In this document: positions 51,123 through 58,767 of the stretch, piece after piece
Layout: the number at the start of each line of letters is the position of its first letter
How positions within the stretch are numbered: the stretch's first letter is position 1
NCBI GenBank assembly: GCA_900548355.1
Contig: URKR01000012.1
Location: 1 to 64,000, forward strand
Source of the DNA: an uncultured Oscillospiraceae bacterium
Lineage (GTDB): Bacteria; Bacillota; Clostridia; Oscillospirales; Ruminococcaceae
Direction of reading: 5' to 3'
DNA length: 64,000 bases
Made by a program: the position numbers and the translations under genes
Notes under the pieces: generated by a model
What the model saw: only the letters and a program-made list of their open reading frames with translations
Told to the model about the DNA's origin: nothing
Database searches by the model: none

Positions 51123-52310
51123 ATGAATTTTGTCGGCATCATCACCGAATATGATCCCTTCCACAACGGCCATGCGGCCCAGCTGGCGATGCTGCGCGAG
51201 CGCGGCGTCAACGCCGTTGCGGTCTGCATGAGCGCCGGCGCCGTGCAGCGCGGCGGGATACCGTTGCTGCCTGAGCCGGTCCGTGTACGCGCAGCGCTGC
51301 AAGCCGGGGCAGACCTGGTCATCGCATTGCCGGCGCCTTATGCTAGCGCCGGGGCCGAAGCTTTCGCCGCGGCCGGCGTGCATCTGCTGGCGGCGCTTGG
51401 CTGTGATACGCTGGCCTTTGGCGCGGAAACGCCGGACCCCGACCGCCTGCTGGCAGCGGCCCGCCTGCTGGATAGCCCGGCGCTGCAGCCCCCGCTGCGC
51501 GAAGCGCTTGCGGCAGGGCGCACCTTTGCGGCTGCCCGGGCCGCTGCAGCGGAAGCGCTTTGCCCCGGCACAGGCGATCTGCTGCGGGCCCCCAACAACA
51601 TCCTCGGCATTGAGTATTGCAAAGCCATCCTGCGCCATGGGGCCGCCATGGCGCCGCTGCCGCTGCCTCGCCTGGGGGCGGCGCACGGGGCGGGTGTCCC
51701 CGGCAGCCATGCGGGGCTGCCGCTGGCATCGGCCAGCTACCTGCGTGGGGCGGTGCAGCGCGAAGGGGTGGAGGCGCTGGCGCCTTTTGTTCCGGCGGAA
51801 GCTTTTGCCCTGTACAGGGAAGCCGCATCGGAAGGGCTGCTGGCATGCCCTGAAAAGTTTGATGCCGCGCTGCTGGCGCTGCTGCGCGCGCGGGCGCCCG
51901 GTGGGTTTGCCGGCTGCCGCGGAACCAGCGAGGGGCTTGAAAACCGACTGGAAACTGCCGTGGGGGCGGCCACTGATGCCGAAGACCTTTACGCCAGGAT
52001 GAAAACCAAGCGCTACCCCCACGCCCGGCTGCGCCGGCTGGCGCTGGATGCGGCGCTCGGCGTGCAGGAGGGCGCCCTGCCGCCGCTGCCGCCGTTTGTG
52101 CATGTGCTGGGGGCGCGGCGGGCGGCACTGCCGCGGCTCAAGGCGGTGACACTGCCGGTTTCCACCTCGCTGGCCAAGCTTGGGCAGGCCAGCCCGGAAG
52201 CGGAAACTTTGTGCAGAACGTATAGCCGGTTTGTGGATTTTTCGGCACTTTGCAGGGGGCAAACCCGGCCGATGGGGCTTGCGTACACGACAAAACCGGT
52301 GGTATTATAA
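51123..52310 (+). CDS. tmcAL: tRNA(Met) cytidine acetate ligase
   Basis: Makes N4-acetylcytidine at the wobble position of elongator tRNA-Met using acetate and ATP. The 395-aa protein has the nucleotidyltransferase motif YDPFHNGH (10-17), GDLLRAPNNILGIEYCKAI, ASYLRGAV and the long C-terminal part. The use of acetate makes the neighbouring ackA gene meaningful. ATG 51123 follows AAAGGAAAC; the open frame upstream is the gap. Confidence 0.9.
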   Translation: MNFVGIITEYDPFHNGHAAQLAMLRERGVNAVAVCMSAGAVQRGGIPLLPEPVRVRAALQAGADLVIALPAPYASAGAEAFAAAGVHLLAALGCDTLAFGAETPDPDRLLAAARLLDSPALQPPLREALAAGRTFAAARAAAAEALCPGTGDLLRAPNNILGIEYCKAILRHGAAMAPLPLPRLGAAHGAGVPGSHAGLPLASASYLRGAVQREGVEALAPFVPAEAFALYREAASEGLLACPEKFDAALLALLRARAPGGFAGCRGTSEGLENRLETAVGAATDAEDLYARMKTKRYPHARLRRLALDAALGVQEGALPPLPPFVHVLGARRAALPRLKAVTLPVSTSLAKLGQASPEAETLCRTYSRFVDFSALCRGQTRPMGLAYTTKPVVL

Positions 52311-52421
52311 TATTATATGGATCATTTTTGCGCGGATGTGCAGCTTTGTTGCAGGCGTATGGCGCAAAATTGGCGCGCTTTCAGGAACTTTTCGCTGACT
52401 TTTAGGAAGAGAGGAACCGCA

Positions 52422-53702
52422 ATGGCATTGCATGTAATGGACGAAGCCAACCTGTGCCTGGGCTGCAAGAACCCGCGCTGCCAGCAGGGCTGCCCGATCC
52501 ACACCAACATCCCCGAGGTCATCCGGCTGCTCAAGGCCAACAAGCTCAACGAAGCCGGCCGGATGCTGTTTGAAAACAACCCTCTGACCACCGTCTGCAG
52601 CCTGATCTGCAACCACGAAAACCAGTGCGAAGGCCACTGCATCCGCGGCATCAAGGGCTCGCCGGTACATTTCTCGGTCATTGAAAACTACATCTCCTCC
52701 ACCTACGCCTCCCAGATGACCAAGGGTCCCGCCGAACCCAACGGCAAGCGGGTCGCCATCATCGGCTCCGGACCGGCCGGCCTAACCATCGCGGTCATTC
52801 TGGCGCGGTACGGTTACGACGTCACGATCTTTGAAAGCCACGATAAGATCGGCGGCGTGCTGCGCTACGGCATCCCCGAATTCCGCCTGCCCAAGAGCGT
52901 GCTCGACGATTTCGAGTACCGCCACCTGCGGCTCAAGGATATCAAAGTCCGCCCCAACACCGACGTCGGCAAGGCGCTCAAAATCGACGACCTCTTCCGC
53001 GACGGCTACAAAGCGATCTTCATCGGCACCGGCGTCTGGCGGCCGAACACGCTGCACATCAAGGGCGAAAGCCTTGGCCATGTCCACTTTGCGATCAACT
53101 ACCTGCAAAACCCCGACGTCTACCACCTCGGCAACCGGGTTGTGCTGATCGGCGCGGGCAACGCCGCGATGGACGTCGCCCGAACCGCGATCCGCCACGG
53201 CACGCGCCACCTGGAGTGCTTCTCGATCACCAAAAAGCTCGCGGCCAGCGATTACGAAGCCAGCTACGCCAAGCTCGAGGGCGTCGAGTTCTTCTACAAC
53301 AAAAAGCCGGTCGAGATCACCGACGAAGGCGTCGTGTTCCGCGATGTCGAGGAAGCCGAGGACGGCACGATCACCGACCTGCCCGGCACCGAGATGCTCT
53401 ACCCGGCCGACAGCGTCATTGTCTCGATCAGCCAGGGCCCCTGCACGACGATCACCGAGACGACCGAGGGCCTCAAGGTCAACCCGCGCGGCCTGTTTGT
53501 CACCGACGAGGTCGGCCGCACCTCCCGCCCCGGCATCTTCGCTTCGGGCGATGCGGTCAAGGGCGCGCGCACCGTCGTCGAGGCCGTCGCCTACAGCAAA
53601 AAGGTGGCCGAGGCGATGCACGAATATATGCAGAACCTGCCCGCCGACGGGCCGGACGAATACGCCAACGTTCCGGTCTACCAGAGCGACGACGGCAACT
53701 GA
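52422..53702 (+). CDS. FAD/Fe-S oxidoreductase, glutamate synthase small-subunit type
   Basis: A 426-aa GltD-like flavoprotein. N-terminal Cys motifs CLGCKNPRCQQGCP and CSLICNHENQCEGHC suit two 4Fe-4S clusters; then the FAD motif IIGSGPAGLTIA (about 108-119), RYGIPEFRLPK, the NADPH motif LIGAGNAAMDVA, and FASGDAVKGARTVVEA. It may transfer electrons between NAD(P)H and ferredoxin or an iron-sulfur partner; no GltB large subunit or NfnA partner is nearby, so its true partner is open. ATG 52422 follows AAGAGAGG. Confidence 0.85.
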   Translation: MALHVMDEANLCLGCKNPRCQQGCPIHTNIPEVIRLLKANKLNEAGRMLFENNPLTTVCSLICNHENQCEGHCIRGIKGSPVHFSVIENYISSTYASQMTKGPAEPNGKRVAIIGSGPAGLTIAVILARYGYDVTIFESHDKIGGVLRYGIPEFRLPKSVLDDFEYRHLRLKDIKVRPNTDVGKALKIDDLFRDGYKAIFIGTGVWRPNTLHIKGESLGHVHFAINYLQNPDVYHLGNRVVLIGAGNAAMDVARTAIRHGTRHLECFSITKKLAASDYEASYAKLEGVEFFYNKKPVEITDEGVVFRDVEEAEDGTITDLPGTEMLYPADSVIVSISQGPCTTITETTEGLKVNPRGLFVTDEVGRTSRPGIFASGDAVKGARTVVEAVAYSKKVAEAMHEYMQNLPADGPDEYANVPVYQSDDGN

Positions 53703-53730
53703 CGCCGCCGCAAAAACCGGAAAAATCTCA

Positions 53731-53759
53731 AGCCGCAGTGCAAAGCTGCGGCTTTTTTG
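53731..53759 (+). terminator. Terminator after GltD-like gene
   Basis: AAGCCGCAG (53731-53739) pairs with CTGCGGCTT (53747-53755), then TTTT. Confidence 0.88.
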
Positions 53760-53848
53760 CAGGCCGGGGAGATTTGGACGCATTTTGTTGACATTTCCAT
53801 GCGATACTTGTCCCAAAGCCAGACAACCCCGCCAGGAGGTGAATCCGT

Positions 53849-55135
53849 ATGAGGAAACACGCAACGCCCATCGGCCTGCCGGCGCTGCTGCTCGCCCTCG
53901 CTTTGGCCGGCTGCGCAGGGCAGGCAAAACAGCCCGCCCCGCCCGCTTCCGCCCCGGCCGCTGCGGCAGAGCCTGCGCCTACGCCGGAACCCCGTCTACC
54001 GCTGCATCTGCTGGGGGATTCGAACAGCACCGGCTGGTACAGCCGCGGTTACTCGACCGACGGGGAGGACGCCCAGTGGGTGCAATGTATTCGGTTCGAC
54101 GATGCGCAGGAGATCATCGTCGGCGAGCCGCTGACGATTGAGGAAAACGGCTTCAACCTCCTGCCGCTGGTCGATGCTGACAACGTCTATGGCATCATAC
54201 CCGGCGGTATTGACGGCCCGCCGCGCATCTACCGCACCGGCCCGGCCGGCGCCGCCTGGGAACAGTCCTGGACGCTGCCCGAGGGGATTGCGCTCTCGGT
54301 CTGGCACACCACGGTTGCGAGCGACGGGGAAGCGCTCTATATGGGCTACTGCACCATCTCGGACGATCCGTCCCGCCAGGACGACGTGCAGATCGGCCGG
54401 TTCGACCTCGCGACCGGTGAGCTGACGCCGGTCACCGACTGGGACGGGTACTACCGCGGCACCCTCTTCGGCATCTGGCAGGCCGAAAACAAGCTGCTGT
54501 TTACCCGGCGCAGCGTCGCGGCGGACTGCCCGTATGAGCCGGTCATCAGCCACTACACAATCTCGAACTGGGAGCAGCTCGACCCCTGGGTGTCGATAAC
54601 CCTCTACGCGCTCGACCCGCACACCGGCGAGGAGACCGCCCTGCTGACCGAAAAAGGCCAGTTCTTCCCTTGGCGGATACAGGACGATCGGCTCTACCGG
54701 CTGGACGGCGAAACCCACACGCTATGCTTCCACGCCCTCGACAGTGACGAGACCGAGACGCTGCCGATGCCGCCGCAGGCTTCGCAGATTACAGCGATCT
54801 CACCCGACCTGATTCTGTTTGAAGGCGGCAATGAACAGGATGTGCGGACGCTCTATCTCTACGACCGTGCCACCGGCGAAACGCAGGCAAGCCCGCTCTA
54901 CCGCCTGGGCAAAGACGAGACGACCTGCATCCGGCTGCTCTGTGAGACCGGGGCGGGGGAGTACCTGATTGTGCGGGATTCCCCGCTCGCGCCCAAACAG
55001 ATACAGGGGATGCAGGGCGAGTTTTACACGGTCTGGACGAACCAGAACGCCTACGAGCTCGTCACCCGCGAAGCCCTGCTCGACGCCGCCATCCCCGGCC
55101 GCCCCGTCATCTTGCGGGATGACCACATCGATTAG
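53849..55135 (+). CDS. Putative lipoprotein, beta-propeller-like
   Basis: A 428-aa precursor with signal peptide and lipobox LALAGC (Cys near 22), Ala/Pro-rich linker (about 23-48) and a large domain with repeated motifs of the kind DGEALYMGYC and YLYDRATGET, suggesting a beta-propeller. The layout resembles the lipoprotein at 11.1 kb but the sequences are not obviously related. ATG 53849 follows CAGGAGGTGAAT. Unknown substrate; lies alone. Confidence 0.78.
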   Translation: MRKHATPIGLPALLLALALAGCAGQAKQPAPPASAPAAAAEPAPTPEPRLPLHLLGDSNSTGWYSRGYSTDGEDAQWVQCIRFDDAQEIIVGEPLTIEENGFNLLPLVDADNVYGIIPGGIDGPPRIYRTGPAGAAWEQSWTLPEGIALSVWHTTVASDGEALYMGYCTISDDPSRQDDVQIGRFDLATGELTPVTDWDGYYRGTLFGIWQAENKLLFTRRSVAADCPYEPVISHYTISNWEQLDPWVSITLYALDPHTGEETALLTEKGQFFPWRIQDDRLYRLDGETHTLCFHALDSDETETLPMPPQASQITAISPDLILFEGGNEQDVRTLYLYDRATGETQASPLYRLGKDETTCIRLLCETGAGEYLIVRDSPLAPKQIQGMQGEFYTVWTNQNAYELVTREALLDAAIPGRPVILRDDHID

Positions 55136-55205
55136 CCGCTTCAACAGCCCACTTCAAGCGCTGGCAAGTGAATCTGCTTTACAGCCAAAAAAACAGGCAG
55201 TACAA

Positions 55206-55235
55206 AGCCCCGGTTCGCGCAGAACCGGGGCTGTT
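55206..55235 (+). terminator. Terminator after lipoprotein gene
   Basis: AGCCCCGGTTC (55206-55216) pairs with GAACCGGGGCT (55222-55232), then GTTCATTT. Confidence 0.75.
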
Positions 55236-55263
55236 CATTTGTATGCCAGATACCTGAAAACAA

Positions 55264-55293
55264 TAGAGACTGTAGCGGCGCACTCTGCGCCAT
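55264..55293. repeat. Family A repeat, partial copy 2
   Basis: TAGAGACTGTAGCGGCGCAC is the left arm of family A, here followed by TCTGCGCC and then ordinary sequence; the right arm is missing. Short GGCGC/GCGCC stem remains. Confidence 0.5.
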
Positions 55294-55338
55294 AACTTGG
55301 TACAAGCGTTTCAAGAGGAAAACCGCGGTGCTATCCCT

Positions 55339-56352
55339 TCACCCTAAATTCGGCCGATCCTGGTCGCCGTCGGCTTTGAACAGCACGAAGTTTTCGGGGA
55401 CGTTGGTAAAGTAGTAGTATTCGGTGTTCTCCCGTAGCGGCGGGGTCAGGTAGTTGGGGACGGTCACCCCGTCGCCGGGCAAACGCTCCCGCAGGCCGGC
55501 GGCGCGCCAGACTGCGGCCGGGATGCCGGCGTTGTAGCAGTCGAGGTATTCGGCCCCGGCTTCGCGCAGCAGCTTATCAAGCGCCGCGCCCAGCCGCGGC
55601 AGCGCTGCGTCCGGCCCGATGAAATCGACAATCCGCACAACCGGCGCGCAGCCGGTCTCGGTTGCCGTGACGGTGCGGGTGATGAGATAGGCGAGCAGCC
55701 GCCCGCCCTCCCGCACGGCCCAGACGTCGTAATGAAAATACGGGTACTCGAAATACCGCCGCCGCAGATACCACAGATCCTTGCGCGGCGTGTGCGGCGT
55801 CCGGGGCAGCCCCAGTGCTTCGAGCGCCGCCGCATCGGCCACAGGTTCGAGCGCCAGATCCCCGCCCACTGGCAGCGGGGCGGTTTCGGCCTCGTCGCCG
55901 GGAACCGCCAACGTCCAGCCATCCGGCCCTGGCGTGCCCAGGCGGTAGTAATGCGGCAGCCGCTCGGCCGTCCAGCCCAAAAATTCATACAGCGCGCAGG
56001 TGTTGGCCCGGATGTTGTTGCAGGCCAGCACCCTGGCCCCGAGCAGACCGGGCAGCGCGTCCATCAGCTGCAAGCCGACGCCGTTATGCCCCTTGGCCGC
56101 CACCCAGGTCGAAACCCAGGCGTCCGCGCCGGGGGCCTGGCTGGCCGGGATGTACCCCGCCGCGCTCAAATATTCGCCGTCCTGCTCGGCCACCGCAAAC
56201 TGCGGCGCGCCGCCGGCCAGCCCGGCAAAGTAGAAATCATAGAATTCCGGCCGGTTCACAAGCGGCAGCTGCATATCAAAATGCCGGTTGATGAAATCGA
56301 CAATCGCCGGCCCCTCGCCGGGGCGGGCAAGCCGCAGACAAAGCTCAGACAA
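55339..56352 (-). CDS. GNAT-like acyltransferase of the ACP cassette
   Basis: A 337-aa protein with a possible GNAT fold twice over: an N-terminal AVAEQDGEYLSAAGYIPA core and a later VWAVREGGRLLAYLITR core. Last gene of the ACP-MaoC-SDR set, so I infer it moves an acyl group from ACP onto an unknown acceptor. Start is TTG 56352, overlapping the SDR stop by eight bases; no ATG or GTG start fits before residue 27. The ribosome site is GGGGGATC. Ends in KADGDQDRPN, a conserved-looking tail. Confidence 0.65.
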   Translation of the reverse strand: MSELCLRLARPGEGPAIVDFINRHFDMQLPLVNRPEFYDFYFAGLAGGAPQFAVAEQDGEYLSAAGYIPASQAPGADAWVSTWVAAKGHNGVGLQLMDALPGLLGARVLACNNIRANTCALYEFLGWTAERLPHYYRLGTPGPDGWTLAVPGDEAETAPLPVGGDLALEPVADAAALEALGLPRTPHTPRKDLWYLRRRYFEYPYFHYDVWAVREGGRLLAYLITRTVTATETGCAPVVRIVDFIGPDAALPRLGAALDKLLREAGAEYLDCYNAGIPAAVWRAAGLRERLPGDGVTVPNYLTPPLRENTEYYYFTNVPENFVLFKADGDQDRPNLG

Positions 56353-57085
56353 TGGCCGATCCCCCCGTAATGGGCAGCGTCACCCCGGTGATGAACCCGG
56401 CCTCGTCCGAAAGCAGGAAGGCCATCGCCGGCACAACGTCGGCCGGGGTGGCGTTGCGGCCCATCGGGTTTTCGGCGGCCGCGGCCTGCACGATCAGGTC
56501 GGGGGTGTCTTTCAAAAAGTTCGTCTCCATCATGCTCGGGGCCACGCAGTTCACCGTCACGCCAAACCGCGCGTACTCCACGGCCAGGCTGCGGCACAGC
56601 CCGCCCAGCGCGTTCTTGGCCATCACATAGGCCGCGGTGTTCTTGGGCGGCGCGCCGAGGGTGTAGCTCGTCTGGATAAAAAGCACCCGGCCGAACTTCG
56701 CCTTCGCCATCGCGGGCAGCACGGCCTTGCAGAGCTTGACGGCGCTGTGGATCTGAATCTCCCAGTCTTTTTCGAACCGCACCTCGTCAAAATTTTTGAA
56801 CTTCGCGTTCACGACCGGCAGCGCCGGCAGGTGGATGAAGTGGGTGGGGGCGGGCCCGCCGGCCAAAAGCTGGCAGAAGGTATCGACCTTGTACGGGTCG
56901 GACAAATCGACGTCAAACGGGCGGATCACGCCGGGGTGGGCCGCGATCAGGGGGGCGAGCTTGTCCACATCGCCGCAGCCCTGGGCCAGCACGACGGTAT
57001 CCGGCGCGGCGTTTTGTAAAAGCCGCTCGATCAAGGCGCGCCCGACGTCGCTCGTCGCGCCGGTAATCAGGTAGGTATAGGACAT
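56345..57085 (-). CDS. Short-chain dehydrogenase/reductase (FabG-like)
   Basis: A 246-aa SDR: cofactor motif ITGATSDVGRAL (7-18), catalytic Ser140, Tyr153 and Lys157 (AAYVMAKNAL), and a C-terminal GFITGVTLPITGG. The most likely job in this setting is reducing a 3-oxoacyl-ACP to a 3-hydroxyacyl-ACP. Third gene of the cassette; ATG 57085, ribosome site TAAAGGAGCC. 28 bases after the MaoC gene. Confidence 0.85.
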   Translation of the reverse strand: MSYTYLITGATSDVGRALIERLLQNAAPDTVVLAQGCGDVDKLAPLIAAHPGVIRPFDVDLSDPYKVDTFCQLLAGGPAPTHFIHLPALPVVNAKFKNFDEVRFEKDWEIQIHSAVKLCKAVLPAMAKAKFGRVLFIQTSYTLGAPPKNTAAYVMAKNALGGLCRSLAVEYARFGVTVNCVAPSMMETNFLKDTPDLIVQAAAAENPMGRNATPADVVPAMAFLLSDEAGFITGVTLPITGGSAIV

Positions 57086-57113
57086 GGGTAGGCTCCTTTA
57101 TTTATATAAGTAT

Positions 57114-57530
57114 TCACCGCGCCAGCCCGGCTTTGATGGTGCCGCGGGTGACTTTTTTGCCGTCCTGGTTGCGGATCTCGGCCTTGATCTCGGCTTCGCC
57201 CACCGCCTCGCTGACGTGGGTCACGGTGCCGGTCACGGTCAGGGTATCGCCGATGTAGATCGGCTTGGCAAACTTGCATTCAACCCCGTGCAGCAGGCAG
57301 TGCTCGCCCGGCAGGTAGACGCCTGCCAGCGTTGAGAAAAAGCTCGCGCCGAGCATCCCGTACACCACCCGCCCGGCATAGCCGCGGGCTTTTGCGTAGT
57401 CCTCATCCATGTGGATAGGGGAGATGTCGCCGCTGAGCGCGCAGAACTGCCGCATCATTTCTTCGGTCACGGTCACGGTAAACGATTCGGTCAGGCCAGG
57501 GGTCATTTCGGATAGGGTATAGTGATTCAT
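57114..57530 (-). CDS. MaoC-like hot-dog hydratase
   Basis: A 138-aa (R)-specific enoyl hydratase-type protein. The catalytic motif GDISPIHMDEDYA carries Asp35 and His40, and GRVVYGMLGASF (53-64) is the family core. It would interconvert trans-2-enoyl and (R)-3-hydroxyacyl thioesters. ATG 57530 follows ATAAGGAATTTCC. It lies between ACP (175 bases upstream, with a repeat in between) and the SDR. Confidence 0.85.
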   Translation of the reverse strand: MNHYTLSEMTPGLTESFTVTVTEEMMRQFCALSGDISPIHMDEDYAKARGYAGRVVYGMLGASFFSTLAGVYLPGEHCLLHGVECKFAKPIYIGDTLTVTGTVTHVSEAVGEAEIKAEIRNQDGKKVTRGTIKAGLAR

Positions 57531-57560
57531 AGGAAATTCCTTATACTGTTATTCTGCTCA

Positions 57561-57657
57561 GTGTTTAGAGTTGAGCGTTTGGACTTGGTGGATCGCGCGC
57601 CGATGGCGCGCTCAAAAAATCTGAAACGCGCCGGCAGGCGCACCGCATCTAAACTCT
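57561..57657. repeat. Family B repeat, copy 2
   Basis: GTTTAGAGTTGAGCGTTTGG ... CACCGCATCTAAACTCTC: ends are inverted (TTTAGAGTT/AACTCT-type arms). Reverse complement of the 45989 element shares GTTTAGAGTT, GTTTGGA.TCGGTG and CCGCATCT.AAACTCT. Inside is GCGCGCC-gat-GGCGCGC. It splits the ACP gene from the MaoC gene. Confidence 0.6.
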
Positions 57658-57705
57658 CGAAAAAAGCGGCCGCCGCCCTTTTGGGGCTGCGGCCGCCGGG
57701 CGGGC

Positions 57706-57948
57706 TTATGCGGTCATCCGTGCGACCAGGTCAAGCAGGTCGCCCACGTCCTTCAGATCGCGAACATCGGCGAGCTTGAACTTGATCGAAAACTTCTTCT
57801 CGATGGCGGTCAGCAGGTTGATCTGCTCCAGGCTGTCCCAATCCTCGATATCGTCGGCGCAGGTGTCGCGGGTGATCACGAGGGTGTCGTCGTCAAAATT
57901 GTCGCGGAAAATCTCCTGTACCGCGTCCAGGATGGCTTGCTCAGTCAT
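57706..57948 (-). CDS. Acyl carrier protein
   Basis: An 80-aa ACP with the phosphopantetheine Ser39 in IEDWDSLEQINLL. It is not the usual housekeeping acpP type: the sequence has DxDWDSLxxIxL pattern of ACPs found in sugar or peptide modification loci. ATG 57948 follows AAGGAGCC. First gene of the cassette; phosphopantetheine would come from AcpS (28.4 kb). Confidence 0.9.
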   Translation of the reverse strand: MTEQAILDAVQEIFRDNFDDDTLVITRDTCADDIEDWDSLEQINLLTAIEKKFSIKFKLADVRDLKDVGDLLDLVARMTA

Positions 57949-58036
57949 GGCGGGTGGCTCCTTTGTCTCAAAATCATCATGCAAAAACAGCGCAGCCCCC
58001 AAGCAGGCAGGGGCGCGTGAGCATTTCTATGCATGA

Positions 58037-58065
58037 ATTATACCACACTTTATTGCTTATTACAA
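58037..58065 (-). promoter_or_regulatory. Promoter of the ACP cassette
   Basis: Minus strand TTGTAA (58065-58060), 17 bases, TATAAT (58042-58037) with TGTGG upstream. Leader of about 85 bases. Confidence 0.75.
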
Positions 58066-58117
58066 ACCACACTTTCCTGTTTCGCCAATAAATTCGGGGG
58101 AACGTACCTTGAAAGCA

Positions 58118-58158
58118 TAGAGAATGTGGCGGCGCGCGCTGTACGCCGCTGCATTCTC
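58118..58158. repeat. Family A repeat, copy 3
   Basis: TAGAGAATGTGGCGGCG (58118-58134) pairs with CGCCGCTGCATTCTC (58144-58158) over the loop CGCGCTGTA, two G-U/mismatch positions. It looks like a self-contained hairpin. Confidence 0.6.
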
Positions 58159-58190
58159 AACGCATTTTACCGCATCTTGCTTGATTTTCC

Positions 58191-58508
58191 TCACAACCCG
58201 TAATCCTCCAACATCTTCTGCAGCTCGGCTTCGTCCTGCACCGGCACGCCCTGCTGCAAAGCCAGAACATCCTGTTCGGGCAGCATCCGTACACGGATAT
58301 CGTATTCCGCCAGCGGGCCCTGGCCGTCGCCGCTGTAAAGCGCCAGATATCCGCCGCTCTCTTTGAGCAGGTAACGCGGGGCCTGCCGGCTTCGCTGCAC
58401 AAGCGCGGCATGCCCGAACCAGACGCAGGCCGCCACCACACAGAACACAGCCACCGCCGCCAACAAACCCAGGTACCCGCGCAGGGCTTTGGGGAGTTTG
58501 CGCTCCAT
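58191..58508 (-). CDS. Small membrane protein, BofC C-terminal-like
   Basis: A 105-aa protein with one N-terminal span (about 13-32, LGLLAAVAVFCVVAACVWF) and a small external domain ending LPEQDVLALQQGVPVQDEAE. The pattern of a 'KESGGYLALYSGD ... YDIRVRMLPEQD' domain resembles the BofC C-terminal domain found in clostridial sporulation-linked proteins. ATG 58508 follows AGGAGGTGGC. It is divergent from the PBP gene. Function not known. Confidence 0.6.
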   Translation of the reverse strand: MERKLPKALRGYLGLLAAVAVFCVVAACVWFGHAALVQRSRQAPRYLLKESGGYLALYSGDGQGPLAEYDIRVRMLPEQDVLALQQGVPVQDEAELQKMLEDYGL

Positions 58509-58666
58509 CCCTGCCACCTCCTTTCCGGCACGCGGGCGGGGCAAGCAAACGGGCGTGCCCCGCCAACGCGGCACTGTTATACCCAGTATGGCCCGGTACA
58601 GCGTGCAAAAATCAAATTCTTATGAAATTTGCGTGCGACGGCTGTACTTTTGGTTATACTTTGTGG

Positions 58667-58672
58667 TATAAT
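58667..58672 (+). promoter_or_regulatory. -10 box of the penicillin-binding protein gene
   Basis: TATAAT (58667-58672) with TGTGG upstream, an extended -10; TATACT at 58655-58660 is an alternative. No clear -35. The leader is about 90 bases. Confidence 0.55.
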
Positions 58673-58767
58673 GCAGTCTATGGTATTGTCCATTCGTGTG
58701 TGACGCGGTTCGCCGCGCCGCTGCCGATAGAAGTTGAACACCCATCCCGTAAAAGGAGGCGGTCCCC

